Source: Desulfotomaculum nigrificans DSM 574
Lineage (GTDB): Bacteria > Bacillota > Desulfotomaculia > Desulfotomaculales > Desulfotomaculaceae
DNA length: 64,000 nt
Direction: 5' to 3'
Assembly (NCBI RefSeq): GCF_000189755.2
Contig: NZ_KI912183.1
Span: 436,257-500,256 of the forward strand
In this document: piece after piece, positions 1 through 7,500 of the stretch
How positions within the stretch are numbered: the first letter of the stretch is position 1
Layout: each line of letters opens with the position of its first letter
Made by a program: the position numbers and the translations under genes
The notes under the pieces: model-generated
Told to the model about the DNA's origin: nothing
Databases searched by the model: none
Seen by the model: only the letters and a program-made list of their open reading frames with translations

Positions 1-936
1 TCACCTTACTATTTGGCTCTGGTGATAATAAGCGGCCTGACTGGTCCCATAGGGAAGCAAGCCATTCCCAGTATTAAGGAGATTGAAGACCACTCTGGTG
101 TAGAAGACCCCATGGGTGAAGAATTTACCTCGCCAGCGCCGGCCATAACCAGACGTTATCCAGACCGGCTGATTATAAATGTAACAAATCAATGTGCCAT
201 GTATTGTCGGCACTGCCAGAGAAGACGCAACATCGGTGAGGTTGATGTGCATAAGCCACGTAAAGTGTTACAAGCTGCCCTGGACTATATCAGAGAAAAT
301 GAAGAAATTCGAGATGTTTTAATTACCGGTGGGGATGCCTTACTTTTACCCGACAAGCAAATTGATTGGTTATTAACCGAGTTAGATCGTATTCCCCATG
401 TGGAAATTAAACGGATAGGTACCCGTACCCCGGTAACCATGCCTCAGCGTATTACTCCCACCCTGTGTGCTATTTTAGAAAAACATCCGCCTATTTATAT
501 TAATACTCAATTTAATCACCCGCTAGAAGTCACCCCCGAGGCTAAAACCGCCTGTGACCGTCTGGTTAAAGCCGGGGTTGTTTTAGGAAACCAGGCTGTG
601 CTATTAAAGGACATTAATAACCATCCGGATGTTATGAAAAGGCTAAATCAAAGCCTGTTACAAATTCGGGTCAGACCTTATTACATTTTTCATGCTAAAA
701 ATGTAAAGGGGACCGGACATTTTATTACCAGCGTAGAAGAGGGCATTGCTATTATGGATCAACTAAGGGGATATACTTCCGGATTAGCTGTTCCTACCTA
801 TATAATTAATGCACCCAACGGTTATGGTAAGACACCCATATTACCCCAGTATGTCCTGGATCGTAAGGATAATTATATTACCCTGCGAACATGGGAAAAG
901 AGAGTAATCCGTTATCCTATAGATGGTCAACATTAA
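1..936 (+). CDS. eam: Glutamate 2,3-aminomutase-type radical SAM enzyme (5' truncated by window edge)
   Basis: KamA-family, PLP-dependent radical SAM aminomutase. The frame is open from base 1 and begins inside a typical KamA segment, so roughly 100 N-terminal residues lie outside. Counting the codon at base 1 as residue 1, the SAM-cluster motif CxxxCxxC is C65, C69 and C72. Lysine 2,3-aminomutases bind the distal amino group of lysine with two Asp residues 37 positions apart. Here those positions are K233 (HAKN) and N270 (INAPNGYG), also 37 apart. As I recall the literature, this Lys/Asn pair marks glutamate 2,3-aminomutase, which converts L-glutamate to beta-glutamate, often an osmolyte. 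The family is certain and the substrate is inferred. An intrinsic terminator follows. Confidence 0.88.
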   Translation, partial: SPYYLALVIISGLTGPIGKQAIPSIKEIEDHSGVEDPMGEEFTSPAPAITRRYPDRLIINVTNQCAMYCRHCQRRRNIGEVDVHKPRKVLQAALDYIRENEEIRDVLITGGDALLLPDKQIDWLLTELDRIPHVEIKRIGTRTPVTMPQRITPTLCAILEKHPPIYINTQFNHPLEVTPEAKTACDRLVKAGVVLGNQAVLLKDINNHPDVMKRLNQSLLQIRVRPYYIFHAKNVKGTGHFITSVEEGIAIMDQLRGYTSGLAVPTYIINAPNGYGKTPILPQYVLDRKDNYITLRTWEKRVIRYPIDGQH

Positions 937-963
937 TAAAAACATTCATGACTTAAGGTCACG

Positions 964-1001
964 GGCTATGATAAAGATTAATCGTAGCCTGTATTTTTTT
1001 T
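964..1001 (+). terminator. Intrinsic terminator after eam
   Basis: A 9-bp stem (964-972 with 981-989, one G-U pair) is followed by a T-rich tract at 991-1001. Confidence 0.8.
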
Positions 1002-1052
1002 ATCATCCCTCCCATAATAACAGTTGTACCTTATAGATTTAGGAGGGCAAAG

Positions 1053-2177
1053 GTGACAAAGGTATATGTATTGGGAGCAGGAGCTGCAGCGGCCTATAAG
1101 GGTTCCTTTCTGGGGGAAACCTCCCCGGTGGCTAAAAACTTTTTTCAAAAGGCTATGCGAGTAATAAATATACATCAGGTGGGAGACCGCCGCTTCGGGG
1201 ATGATAATCTAAGCTTTGATCACATATTTAATTTTATTTATAAATTTTGGGGTATACCAAAAGAGAAAATTGCTGAGGCCAACCTGGATATGGAAGAGGT
1301 TCTCACTATTCTCAACATTGAATTGGAGGAGGATGTTAGCGGGCGGGATAAGCTTTTGCAAGCCTATGAGGAGTATCTTTTGTTAATGGCTTTAACCTTT
1401 GATAAGATATTATACGGTGAGCCATGCCCCAATCATTATCAAATTGCCAGGTCACTAAATCCAGGTGATACCATTATTTCCTTTAATTATGAACTGCTGA
1501 TGGATTACGCCTTACATAATTTAAAGGACAGTCGGACACATTGGTATATTGGAGACGGTTATGGCCTACCCTGCACTTACCTTAGCAGTGATGATTTGGA
1601 CAAAAAGGGAATTGTAAAAAATAAACGCGGGGTGCAATATAAAAATAGGTTTTCAAATGTTAAACTTTTAAAATTACATGGCTCCCTAAACTGGCTTTAC
1701 TGTCCTCAATGCGGGGAATTGTATGCCTATGAACATAGTGACGCCAGAGGTCACAGTGTGATCGTTAACGGTATGGCCAATATGATCAAATGCAGCACTA
1801 AGCACTGCTGTCATCGATTAAGCCGGGTCATTATTCCGCCTACGCTAATGAAAAACTATCAATCAATACCTTTCATACCTAAACTATGGCAGCAGGCCCG
1901 GCAAGCTCTGGAACGAGCAATTGAAATCATTGTAATAGGTTACTCTTTTCCGCCTACTGACTTTAGGTCCAACTGGATGTTTCGTAAGGCTATGGTAAAA
2001 AATAAGTCCCTTAAGCATGTAACTATTGTAGACACTGCCGAAGGTTACCAGTTAGAGACGTTATTGGCTAAACATAAAAGTATATTTAGATTGGATAACA
2101 TTAAGTTTTATCATGATTTTTTTAGTTTTAACAAAGAATTAAGTAAACTTACTAAAGATAGCAATGTATATAAGTAA
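1053..2177 (+). CDS. SIR2-like domain protein with zinc-ribbon insert
   Basis: A 374-residue protein with a GTG start behind AGGAGG. It opens with a Rossmann-like glycine motif (VLGAGAAAAY, about residues 6-15). It then has SFNYELLMD near 143-151, LHGSLNW, and a C-terminal VIGYSFPPTD, an arrangement typical of SIR2_2-like NAD-binding proteins. Two Cys pairs (C217/C220 and C247/C252) resemble the zinc ribbon of sirtuins. SIR2-like domains occur as NAD-depleting effectors in phage defence and also as stand-alone proteins of unknown role. No second defence gene is adjacent, so a defence role is only possible. It stands alone between two terminators. Confidence 0.75.
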   Translation: MTKVYVLGAGAAAAYKGSFLGETSPVAKNFFQKAMRVINIHQVGDRRFGDDNLSFDHIFNFIYKFWGIPKEKIAEANLDMEEVLTILNIELEEDVSGRDKLLQAYEEYLLLMALTFDKILYGEPCPNHYQIARSLNPGDTIISFNYELLMDYALHNLKDSRTHWYIGDGYGLPCTYLSSDDLDKKGIVKNKRGVQYKNRFSNVKLLKLHGSLNWLYCPQCGELYAYEHSDARGHSVIVNGMANMIKCSTKHCCHRLSRVIIPPTLMKNYQSIPFIPKLWQQARQALERAIEIIVIGYSFPPTDFRSNWMFRKAMVKNKSLKHVTIVDTAEGYQLETLLAKHKSIFRLDNIKFYHDFFSFNKELSKLTKDSNVYK

Positions 2178-2195
2178 ATTTGCGGGTAATGCTAA

Positions 2196-2346
2196 AGATT
2201 AAACACCCACCCGTCGCTTGTGGAATGCGCGGAAAGGTTAACGGGCAAAGGTGTCAACAAAACCACTGGACAAACCGACACCCGCGGAAAGGTAGGGGGT
2301 TGCCTTTCCAGAAAACCTTGGCTTTATCACCAGGGTTTTCTTTATT
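2196..2346 (+). ncRNA. Candidate structured RNA / leader ending in a terminator
   Basis: This stretch encodes no convincing protein but is rich in nested inverted repeats. CCCGT pairs with ACGGG around a small CGC/GCG hairpin. GGTGTC pairs with GACACC across about 21 nt. GGAAAGG pairs with CCTTTCC (9 bp when extended) around a G-rich loop. The motif CGCGGAAAGGT occurs twice. An intrinsic terminator closes the region, so it could be a small RNA or a regulatory leader. It matches no riboswitch consensus I can recall. The strong promoter at 2400-2428 lies downstream of it, so it is probably not simply the leader of the zinc-ribbon gene. Confidence 0.4.
2312..2346 (+). terminator. Intrinsic terminator of the candidate RNA
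   Basis: A 10-bp stem, AAAACCTTGG with CCAGGGTTTT, has an 8-nt loop and is followed by CTTTATT. Confidence 0.8.
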
Positions 2347-2399
2347 AGATATGCGAGGGAAATGTGACACGTTAAATCATAATAATGCCATAATAAATA

Positions 2400-2428
2400 T
2401 TGAAAATCATTCTATTGAGTAGTATAAT
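2400..2428 (+). promoter_or_regulatory. Sigma-A promoter of the zinc-ribbon gene
   Basis: TTGAAA (2400-2405), a 17-nt spacer, then TATAAT (2423-2428). It directs transcription into the small zinc-ribbon gene at 2522. Confidence 0.75.
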
Positions 2429-2458
2429 TAGCAACAGGAGGACTGAATATTTCTAACT

Positions 2459-2474
2459 AACTGAATATTCAGTT
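2459..2474 (+). promoter_or_regulatory. Palindrome in the zinc-ribbon gene leader (possible operator)
   Basis: A perfect 16-bp palindrome, AACTGAATATTCAGTT, lies about 30 nt downstream of the -10 box. The half-site ACTGAATATT also occurs once just upstream, near 2442. It looks like a repressor site, but no regulator can be named. Confidence 0.45.
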
Positions 2475-2521
2475 AAAAATTGCGGTGGGTACCTAAGATC
2501 ATTACAGGAGGGATACCGTAA

Positions 2522-2737
2522 ATGACACACTTTAAAAAAGAGTGCCCGGTATGTGGCGAATTAATGGTGGAAACATTGGTGAACGTTAAGGTTGAAGATG
2601 ATCTTAATGTTTGCCAGGCGGAGTCAATTCCGGCCTTGATTTGTGTTAATAAAGACTGTACAAACAGAGAAAAATACTTTGCTCCTTTTTCACTGAACTT
2701 ACTGAAAATGAAGTGCCCGGAAGTTAATAGATGGTAA
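2522..2737 (+). CDS. Small zinc-ribbon protein, function unknown
   Basis: A 71-residue protein with an ATG start behind a GGAGGG site. The cysteines are C8 and C11 (CPVC), C31, C41 and C46 (C-x4-C), and C65. The two pairs suggest a structural zinc site, similar in style to YgiT-type ribbons, though I do not recognise a family. It has its own promoter, a palindromic element in its leader, and a strong terminator, so it is a monocistronic, probably regulated unit. The product should be cytosolic, since no hydrophobic segment is seen. Confidence 0.7.
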   Translation: MTHFKKECPVCGELMVETLVNVKVEDDLNVCQAESIPALICVNKDCTNREKYFAPFSLNLLKMKCPEVNRW

Positions 2738-2746
2738 AATTATATT

Positions 2747-2779
2747 AACCCGGCTGAAAACTGCCGGGCTTTGCTTTTC
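2747..2779 (+). terminator. Intrinsic terminator after zinc-ribbon gene
   Basis: CCCGGC (2749-2754) pairs with GCCGGG (2763-2768), followed by CTTTGCTTTT. Confidence 0.8.
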
Positions 2780-2790
2780 TAAGGGGTTTC

Positions 2791-2826
2791 TTGTCAGGAT
2801 GCGGACTATAAATCTATAATATAGTC
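2791..2826 (+). promoter_or_regulatory. Promoter with inverted repeat over the -10 box
   Basis: TTGTCA (2791-2796), an 18-nt spacer, then TATAAT (2815-2820). A perfect inverted repeat, GACTATA at 2804-2810 with TATAGTC at 2820-2826, straddles the -10 box as an operator would. It serves the orphan gene at 2850. Confidence 0.55.
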
Positions 2827-2849
2827 ATAAAGGAATTAAGGGGGAATAA

Positions 2850-3185
2850 ATGATGAGAATAGGGAAAATTGAAAAACCCACCTTTGAACAATTTAAACAG
2901 CATTTCCTAACCACTGTCTGCGATATAACCGGACAAACCCCGGCAACTGATACTAATTGGGTTGAAATAGGGGATAGTGAAACCCGTGAACGCATCATAA
3001 AAGAGTTTGTGCGAAAGATGGAGCAACAATATACCCTGGAAATTGTTCTAAAATCTCCTTTAAATAATAAGAGCGGTACTATAGAAGGGGTAGTGGGAGA
3101 GCTCTATCATATCTTTTCTACAATGTTCCTGGTGGAGGTCATAAACAGTAAAATTCGTACCGGTGAAAGAAGACTGGAGATCTAA
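2850..3185 (+). CDS. Hypothetical 111-residue protein
   Basis: I do not recognise this protein. It starts at ATG (a second ATG follows directly) after AAGGGGGA. It is soluble and of mixed alpha/beta composition, with a Lys/Glu-rich middle (RERIIKEFVRKMEQQY), and has no signal peptide or cysteine motif. It forms its own transcription unit with a promoter overlapped by an inverted repeat and is followed by a 13-bp hairpin at 3187-3218. That hairpin has a 6-nt loop but no T tail, so it may act in RNA stability or in bidirectional termination with the tRNA terminator beside it. Confidence 0.65.
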   Translation: MMRIGKIEKPTFEQFKQHFLTTVCDITGQTPATDTNWVEIGDSETRERIIKEFVRKMEQQYTLEIVLKSPLNNKSGTIEGVVGELYHIFSTMFLVEVINSKIRTGERRLEI

Positions 3186-3223
3186 AACAGGTGGTAACTA
3201 CTTTCAGTTACCACCTGTAAACA

Positions 3224-3250
3224 CAAAAAACTTGGGTTAAACCAAGTTTT
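3224..3250 (-). terminator. Terminator of first tRNA-Leu unit
   Basis: AAAACTTGG pairs with CCAAGTTTT around a 6-nt loop. Read on the minus strand it ends in a run of Ts. Confidence 0.75.
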
Positions 3251-3256
3251 AATTTC

Positions 3257-3344
3257 TGGTGCGGCAGAAGGGACTTGAACCCCCACGTGCGTACTGCACA
3301 TAAGAACCTGAATCTTACGCGTCTGCCAATTCCGCCACTGCCGC
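3257..3344 (-). tRNA. tRNA-Leu(CAG), copy 1
   Basis: An 88-nt gene including the encoded CCA. Acceptor GCGGCAG pairs with CTGCCGC. It has the long variable arm of a class II tRNA and a T arm with GTTCAAG. The anticodon stem TAAGA/TCTTA encloses loop TTCAGGT, so the anticodon is CAG, which reads CTG. It has its own promoter and terminator on the minus strand. Confidence 0.96.
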
Positions 3345-3386
3345 ATATTTAGCTTGTCTGAGTAACTTGTCTTACTGACAAGTGAT

Positions 3387-3415
3387 ATTATAACCGATTA
3401 ACTTACTTAATGCAA
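3387..3415 (-). promoter_or_regulatory. Promoter of tRNA-Leu copy 1
   Basis: On the minus strand, TTGCAT, a 17-nt spacer, then TATAAT. Confidence 0.8.
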
Positions 3416-3477
3416 GCCCAAATTTAATCGATTTTAATCAATTTTAATCAATTAACCAAGACCTAAGTGATTAAAAT

Positions 3478-3502
3478 AAAAACTTGAGAAAACTCAAGTT
3501 TT
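3478..3502 (-). terminator. Terminator of second tRNA-Leu unit
   Basis: AAAACTTGAG pairs with CTCAAGTTTT. Read on the minus strand it continues into a T run. Confidence 0.75.
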
Positions 3503-3505
3503 GGT

Positions 3506-3593
3506 TGGTGCGGCAGAAGGGACTTGAACCCCCACGTGCGTACTGCACATAAGAACCTGAATCTTACGCGTCTGCCAATTCCGCCACTGCCGC
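3506..3593 (-). tRNA. tRNA-Leu(CAG), copy 2
   Basis: Base-for-base identical to copy 1 over all 88 nt, including the encoded CCA and anticodon CAG, and again with a private promoter and terminator. The flanks differ apart from general layout, so only the tRNA itself is kept identical. Confidence 0.96.
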
Positions 3594-3617
3594 AGATAAT
3601 TTTTCAACGCAATAAGC

Positions 3618-3646
3618 ATTATAACAAAAATAAATAGGCATTGCAA
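3618..3646 (-). promoter_or_regulatory. Promoter of tRNA-Leu copy 2
   Basis: On the minus strand, TTGCAA, a 17-nt spacer, then TATAAT. Confidence 0.8.
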
Positions 3647-3673
3647 GGGAAAACTAAAGATTTATAGCTTTAA

Positions 3674-3709
3674 GGGAAAAAATCCCCGGCTAAAGGATTG
3701 CCGGGATTA
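3674..3709 (-). terminator. Possible minus-strand terminator hairpin
   Basis: AATCCCGGC pairs with GCCGGGGATT (one bulge), followed on the minus strand by TTTTTTCCC. It lies between the 53-residue gene and tRNA-Leu copy 2. No minus-strand gene feeding it was found in 3710-3879, so its purpose is unclear. Confidence 0.45.
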
Positions 3710-3879
3710 AGGAGCGTAATTTTACAAGTGTAACTTTATTATGCCACAGGTTTGACTGATTTTATGACAACTAGACGACAAAAACACAAATTATTCGTCA
3801 AATATTCTATTGTTGGGGAAATAACAGAGCAATCTGAGGGGACAATATTAATAAGCTTTTATGACTGGAGGGGAATGAA

Positions 3880-4041
3880 TTGCGTAAGAGGGTAAAAGGT
3901 TTTATTAAAAACTCCGGGACCATTGGGGAAACTGCCTACGTTGGTCGTTCCGGCGGATACCATCAAACTTGGGATACCGGAAGGGCTGGTTTTCAAAAGA
4001 GGATGCAAAGACTAAGCGGAATTAACAGGCCGTCTGAGTAA
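3880..4041 (+). CDS. Small basic hypothetical protein (53 residues)
   Basis: TTG start behind GGAGGGG with a 6-nt spacer. The nearby ATG is in another frame and stops after six codons. The product is basic and rich in Gly, Arg and aromatic residues (VGRSGGYHQTWDTGRAGF). It resembles small spore or nucleic-acid-binding proteins only in composition, and I recognise no family. A bidirectional terminator follows at once, so it is a plausible single-gene unit between two tRNA clusters. Confidence 0.55.
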   Translation: MRKRVKGFIKNSGTIGETAYVGRSGGYHQTWDTGRAGFQKRMQRLSGINRPSE

Positions 4042-4064
4042 AAATTGGGTTAGTAAACAGTATT

Positions 4065-4103
4065 AAAAAAGAGGTAAAAGCAGATTGCTTTTTACCTCTT
4101 TTT
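4065..4103. terminator. Bidirectional terminator
   Basis: A long A/T-flanked stem, AAAGAGGTAAAAGC with GCTTTTTACCTCTTT, has T runs on either strand. It ends the small gene on the plus strand and the tRNA Glu-Tyr-Gln array on the minus strand. Confidence 0.85.
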
Positions 4104-4105
4104 AG

Positions 4106-4180
4106 TGGCTGGGGTGGCAGGATTCGAACCTACGAATGTCGGTTCCAAAGACCGATGCCTTACCGCTTGGCGACACCCCA
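4106..4180 (-). tRNA. tRNA-Gln(TTG)
   Basis: 75 nt with encoded CCA. Acceptor TGGGGTG pairs with CACCCCA, and anticodon loop CTTTGGA gives TTG. It is the last gene of the minus-strand array. Confidence 0.96.
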
Positions 4181-4183
4181 ATA

Positions 4184-4269
<86 letters not shown>

Positions 4270-4278
4270 ATATTCAAT

Positions 4279-4354
4279 TGGTGACCCCTACGGGATTCGA
4301 ACCCGTGTTACCGCCGTGAAAGGGCGGTGTCTTAGGCCGCTTGACCAAGGGGCC
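4279..4354 (-). tRNA. tRNA-Glu(TTC)
   Basis: 76 nt with encoded CCA. Acceptor GGCCCCT pairs with AGGGGTC (one G-U). Anticodon stem CCGCC/GGCGG has loop CTTTCAC, giving TTC. It is the first gene of the array. Confidence 0.96.
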
Positions 4355-4376
4355 AATCATAGCTGGAACGAAGTTA

Positions 4377-4405
4377 ATTATAACAAAACAGTTTGCCCTA
4401 AGCAA
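4377..4405 (-). promoter_or_regulatory. Promoter of the tRNA Glu-Tyr-Gln array
   Basis: On the minus strand, TTGCTT, a 17-nt spacer, then TATAAT. It has the same architecture as the two tRNA-Leu promoters. Confidence 0.8.
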
Positions 4406-4570
4406 GTACTTTTTTAAAGAAATTTATGGAAAGTATAATCTTAGATTTTGACTATACCAAGTCTGGTAACAGTTAAAAAGTTAATATTTTCGTAATGATT
4501 TAGTAAAGCAAAATCAATTGATCTCTGGTAGGATATGATTGTGAATTTATATTTACAGGAGGGAACCGGG

Positions 4571-7500
4571 GTGAAAGATAAACTAATTGATTTACTAAAA
4601 AGCAATGAAGAAAATATTATCACAAGGTTAATTGATTACGCTAAAGTTGGCGGTTTCACCCGGTATAATTCTACACGTCATGAAGATTGGCAGATTTCTG
4701 TTAGAGAAATAATACGGGAATTAGCTCATTATGTAGATGAATTTACGGATGATGTCATTTCTGTACATGATAATGCTAAAGATAATTCAGTGGCCAAATT
4801 TGGTATTAAAACTGCCAGAACCCATAGGTCCAGGGGCATTACTTTAAGAATGTTTTTGGGTTTATTTAAATATTACCGCCAGGCTTACCTGGATATAATT
4901 GATGCATGCGATTTAACTACCAATGAAAAATACCAGGCTAAAAAGATTATGAATACATATTTTGACCGGTATGAGTTGGCCTTTTGCAGTGAGTGGGCAG
5001 GTGAGGGCCCGGAATCAAGGTTGACTGAAATGCAGGCTGTTAACCGGGCCTTAACTAATGAAAAGAATAAGTTGAGAACTATTTTTGAAAGTATGAATGA
5101 ATGTGTATTTGTGGTTGATTCCAATATGAGAATTACCGAAATTAATGCTGCCGCTGCTGCCTATTTTGGTGTAGCACCTGAGGAAGTGCTGGGTATGCAT
5201 TGTGCAAGTCTGTTGGGTTGTAATTGTGATTTAGGGAAATGTCATTTATATCATGCTATGAAAAGCGGTAGTTGTTATAAAGATATAGAAATAGTGATAA
5301 ATACCAAACAAGGGCCGAGACGTATATTAACCAGTGGATCATTTTTGCATGATATCAGTGGTAAATATGCCGGAGGGGTTCAGGTTTTTGTCGATGTTAC
5401 AGAACGTTATAACATGGAACAGGCCTTACGTTTGCATAAGCAAGCTAATAATAGTTCCAGCGAGTGTGTCACCATTTTTAATGAAAATGCTCAGTTAATA
5501 TATGCCAACCAGGCGGCCATAAAATTATTTAATCGAAGTATGGCCGAACTGATGGGGTTAGGTATAGAGGAAGTGTATCCCGGTGGAGATAAAATCCTTT
5601 TTAACTTAATAAAAGGTGATTTCTGGCAAGGAGAGTTAACACCGGTAAAGGATAATCCCAACATTTATGTTCATGTGCATGCCAATCCCATCCGCGAGAA
5701 TAAAGGAAAGATTATCGGGTTTTATGTGGCAGCCAGAGACATTACAGAACACAAGATGGCTCAGCTCAGACTAAGGGAAGCAAGACAAGAAATTGAACGG
5801 GAAGCCGCCAAATTGCGGGCCATTGTTTCCATCTTGAATGCTTCTATTGCTTTAGCAGACGCCAACGACCGGATTATTGAGGTTAACGAAAAATGTCTTA
5901 AAATAACCGGAAAGAGCCGGCAAGAACTTATTGGCCGAAGCATTTGGGATCTCCATCAAGGAGAAACATTGGACAGAGTTCGCCAAATTGTTGATACCTA
6001 TAAGCAAGACCCTAACCACCCGCCCATTAATATCACCCGCCGGTTAGAGGAGTCAGATGTGATCATGAGTATACAACCGGTTTACCGGGATAAAATCTAT
6101 GATGGTATCCTATTAATGGTGGTGGATGTTACCGAAGTTGCTGCCGCCAAGAGGCAAGCGGAGGAAGCCCGGGAGGCAGCGGAAAGGGCTAACCAGGCCA
6201 AGTCAGAATTTCTAGCCAATATGAGCCATGAGATTAGAACACCTATGAATGGGATCCTGGGTTTTGCCGAAATATTATTGCAAACTAATTTAAACTCACA
6301 ACAGGAGGAAAGCGTTAGAATAATCCAGCAGTGTGGTGAAAACCTATTGGATTTAATTAATGACATTTTAGATTTATCCAAAATTGAATCAGGCAAAATG
6401 GTGCTGGAACAGACCACCTTCAGTTTAAGGAAACTAATTTACGAAGCTGTCAATGTCATTGAACCAAAACTTATAGAAAAGGGAGTAGAAATAAAAATTT
6501 CTATTCAAAAGGATTTACCTGATTACTTTAAAGGTGACCCCACCCGCATTCGTCAGGTGCTAAATAATCTACTGTCAAATGCCGCTAAATTTACTCATGA
6601 GGGGCATGTTGAGGTCAAAGTTAACGGCCAAAAAGACCACTCGGTGGAAACAGACAGCTTTACCCTGGTGTTCTCCGTGTCTGATACTGGAATTGGAATT
6701 CCAAGAGAAAAATTGGATCTAATTTTTGAATCATTTACTCAGGCGGATGGTTCAACCACCAGGAAATACGGTGGCACCGGTTTAGGCCTAACCATTAGCC
6801 GTAGTCTGATTAACCTGATGGGTGGCCAAATCACTGTTGAGAGTGAAGTAAATCGGGGATCTAAATTTTCCTTTTCCATTCCTGGGTTACCGGTGGTGTT
6901 AGTGGAAAATAATTACAGTGAAGAGAATGATAAAGAAAATATTGGATCAGGTGTGGTTTTGGTGGCGGAAGATGAATGGACCACCAAACAACTCATAGCT
7001 AACTATTTAGAAAAGGCTGGGTACACGGTAGTAGCCACGGACCAGGGCAAGCAAGCGTTGACTTTGGCTAAAATTTACCAACCCGATGTCTTAGTTTTGG
7101 ATATCCTTCTGCCAGATCTCAGTGGTTGGGAGGTATTGGCCAAAATTAAAAAAGACCAGGAAACACAGGATATTCCGGTGGTAGTTTGTTCCGTGTTACC
7201 AGAAAAAGAAAGGGCATTCTCTCTGGGGGCCGTTGATTTTATCGAAAAAACAGTTTCCGAAAAAGTATTAGTAAACCGGCTCCAAAAGCTTACCCACTCC
7301 CGGAGAAGTGACCAAACCCACATAGTATTAATTGATGATGATAAAATGGCATTGGAATTTCTTAACTGTATTGTGGGTGGAGCAGGTTACCAAACCCACA
7401 GCTTTATGTTGGCTGAGGAAGCTTTAAACTATATCATTAATGGCGGTCAGGTACATGCCATCATTTTGGATCTATTGATGCCTGGTATGGATGGCTTTGA

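Noticed and set aside
2180-2422. An 80-codon reading frame across the candidate RNA
   Set aside because: It starts at TTG with no ribosome binding site, runs through an intrinsic terminator and the next promoter, and has no plausible protein pattern. The inverted repeats explain the sequence better.
3421-3460. Short ATTTTAATCA repeats suggestive of a CRISPR or origin iteron
   Set aside because: There are only two to three short, directly adjacent AT-rich copies without spacers; they look like simple sequence between tRNA genes.
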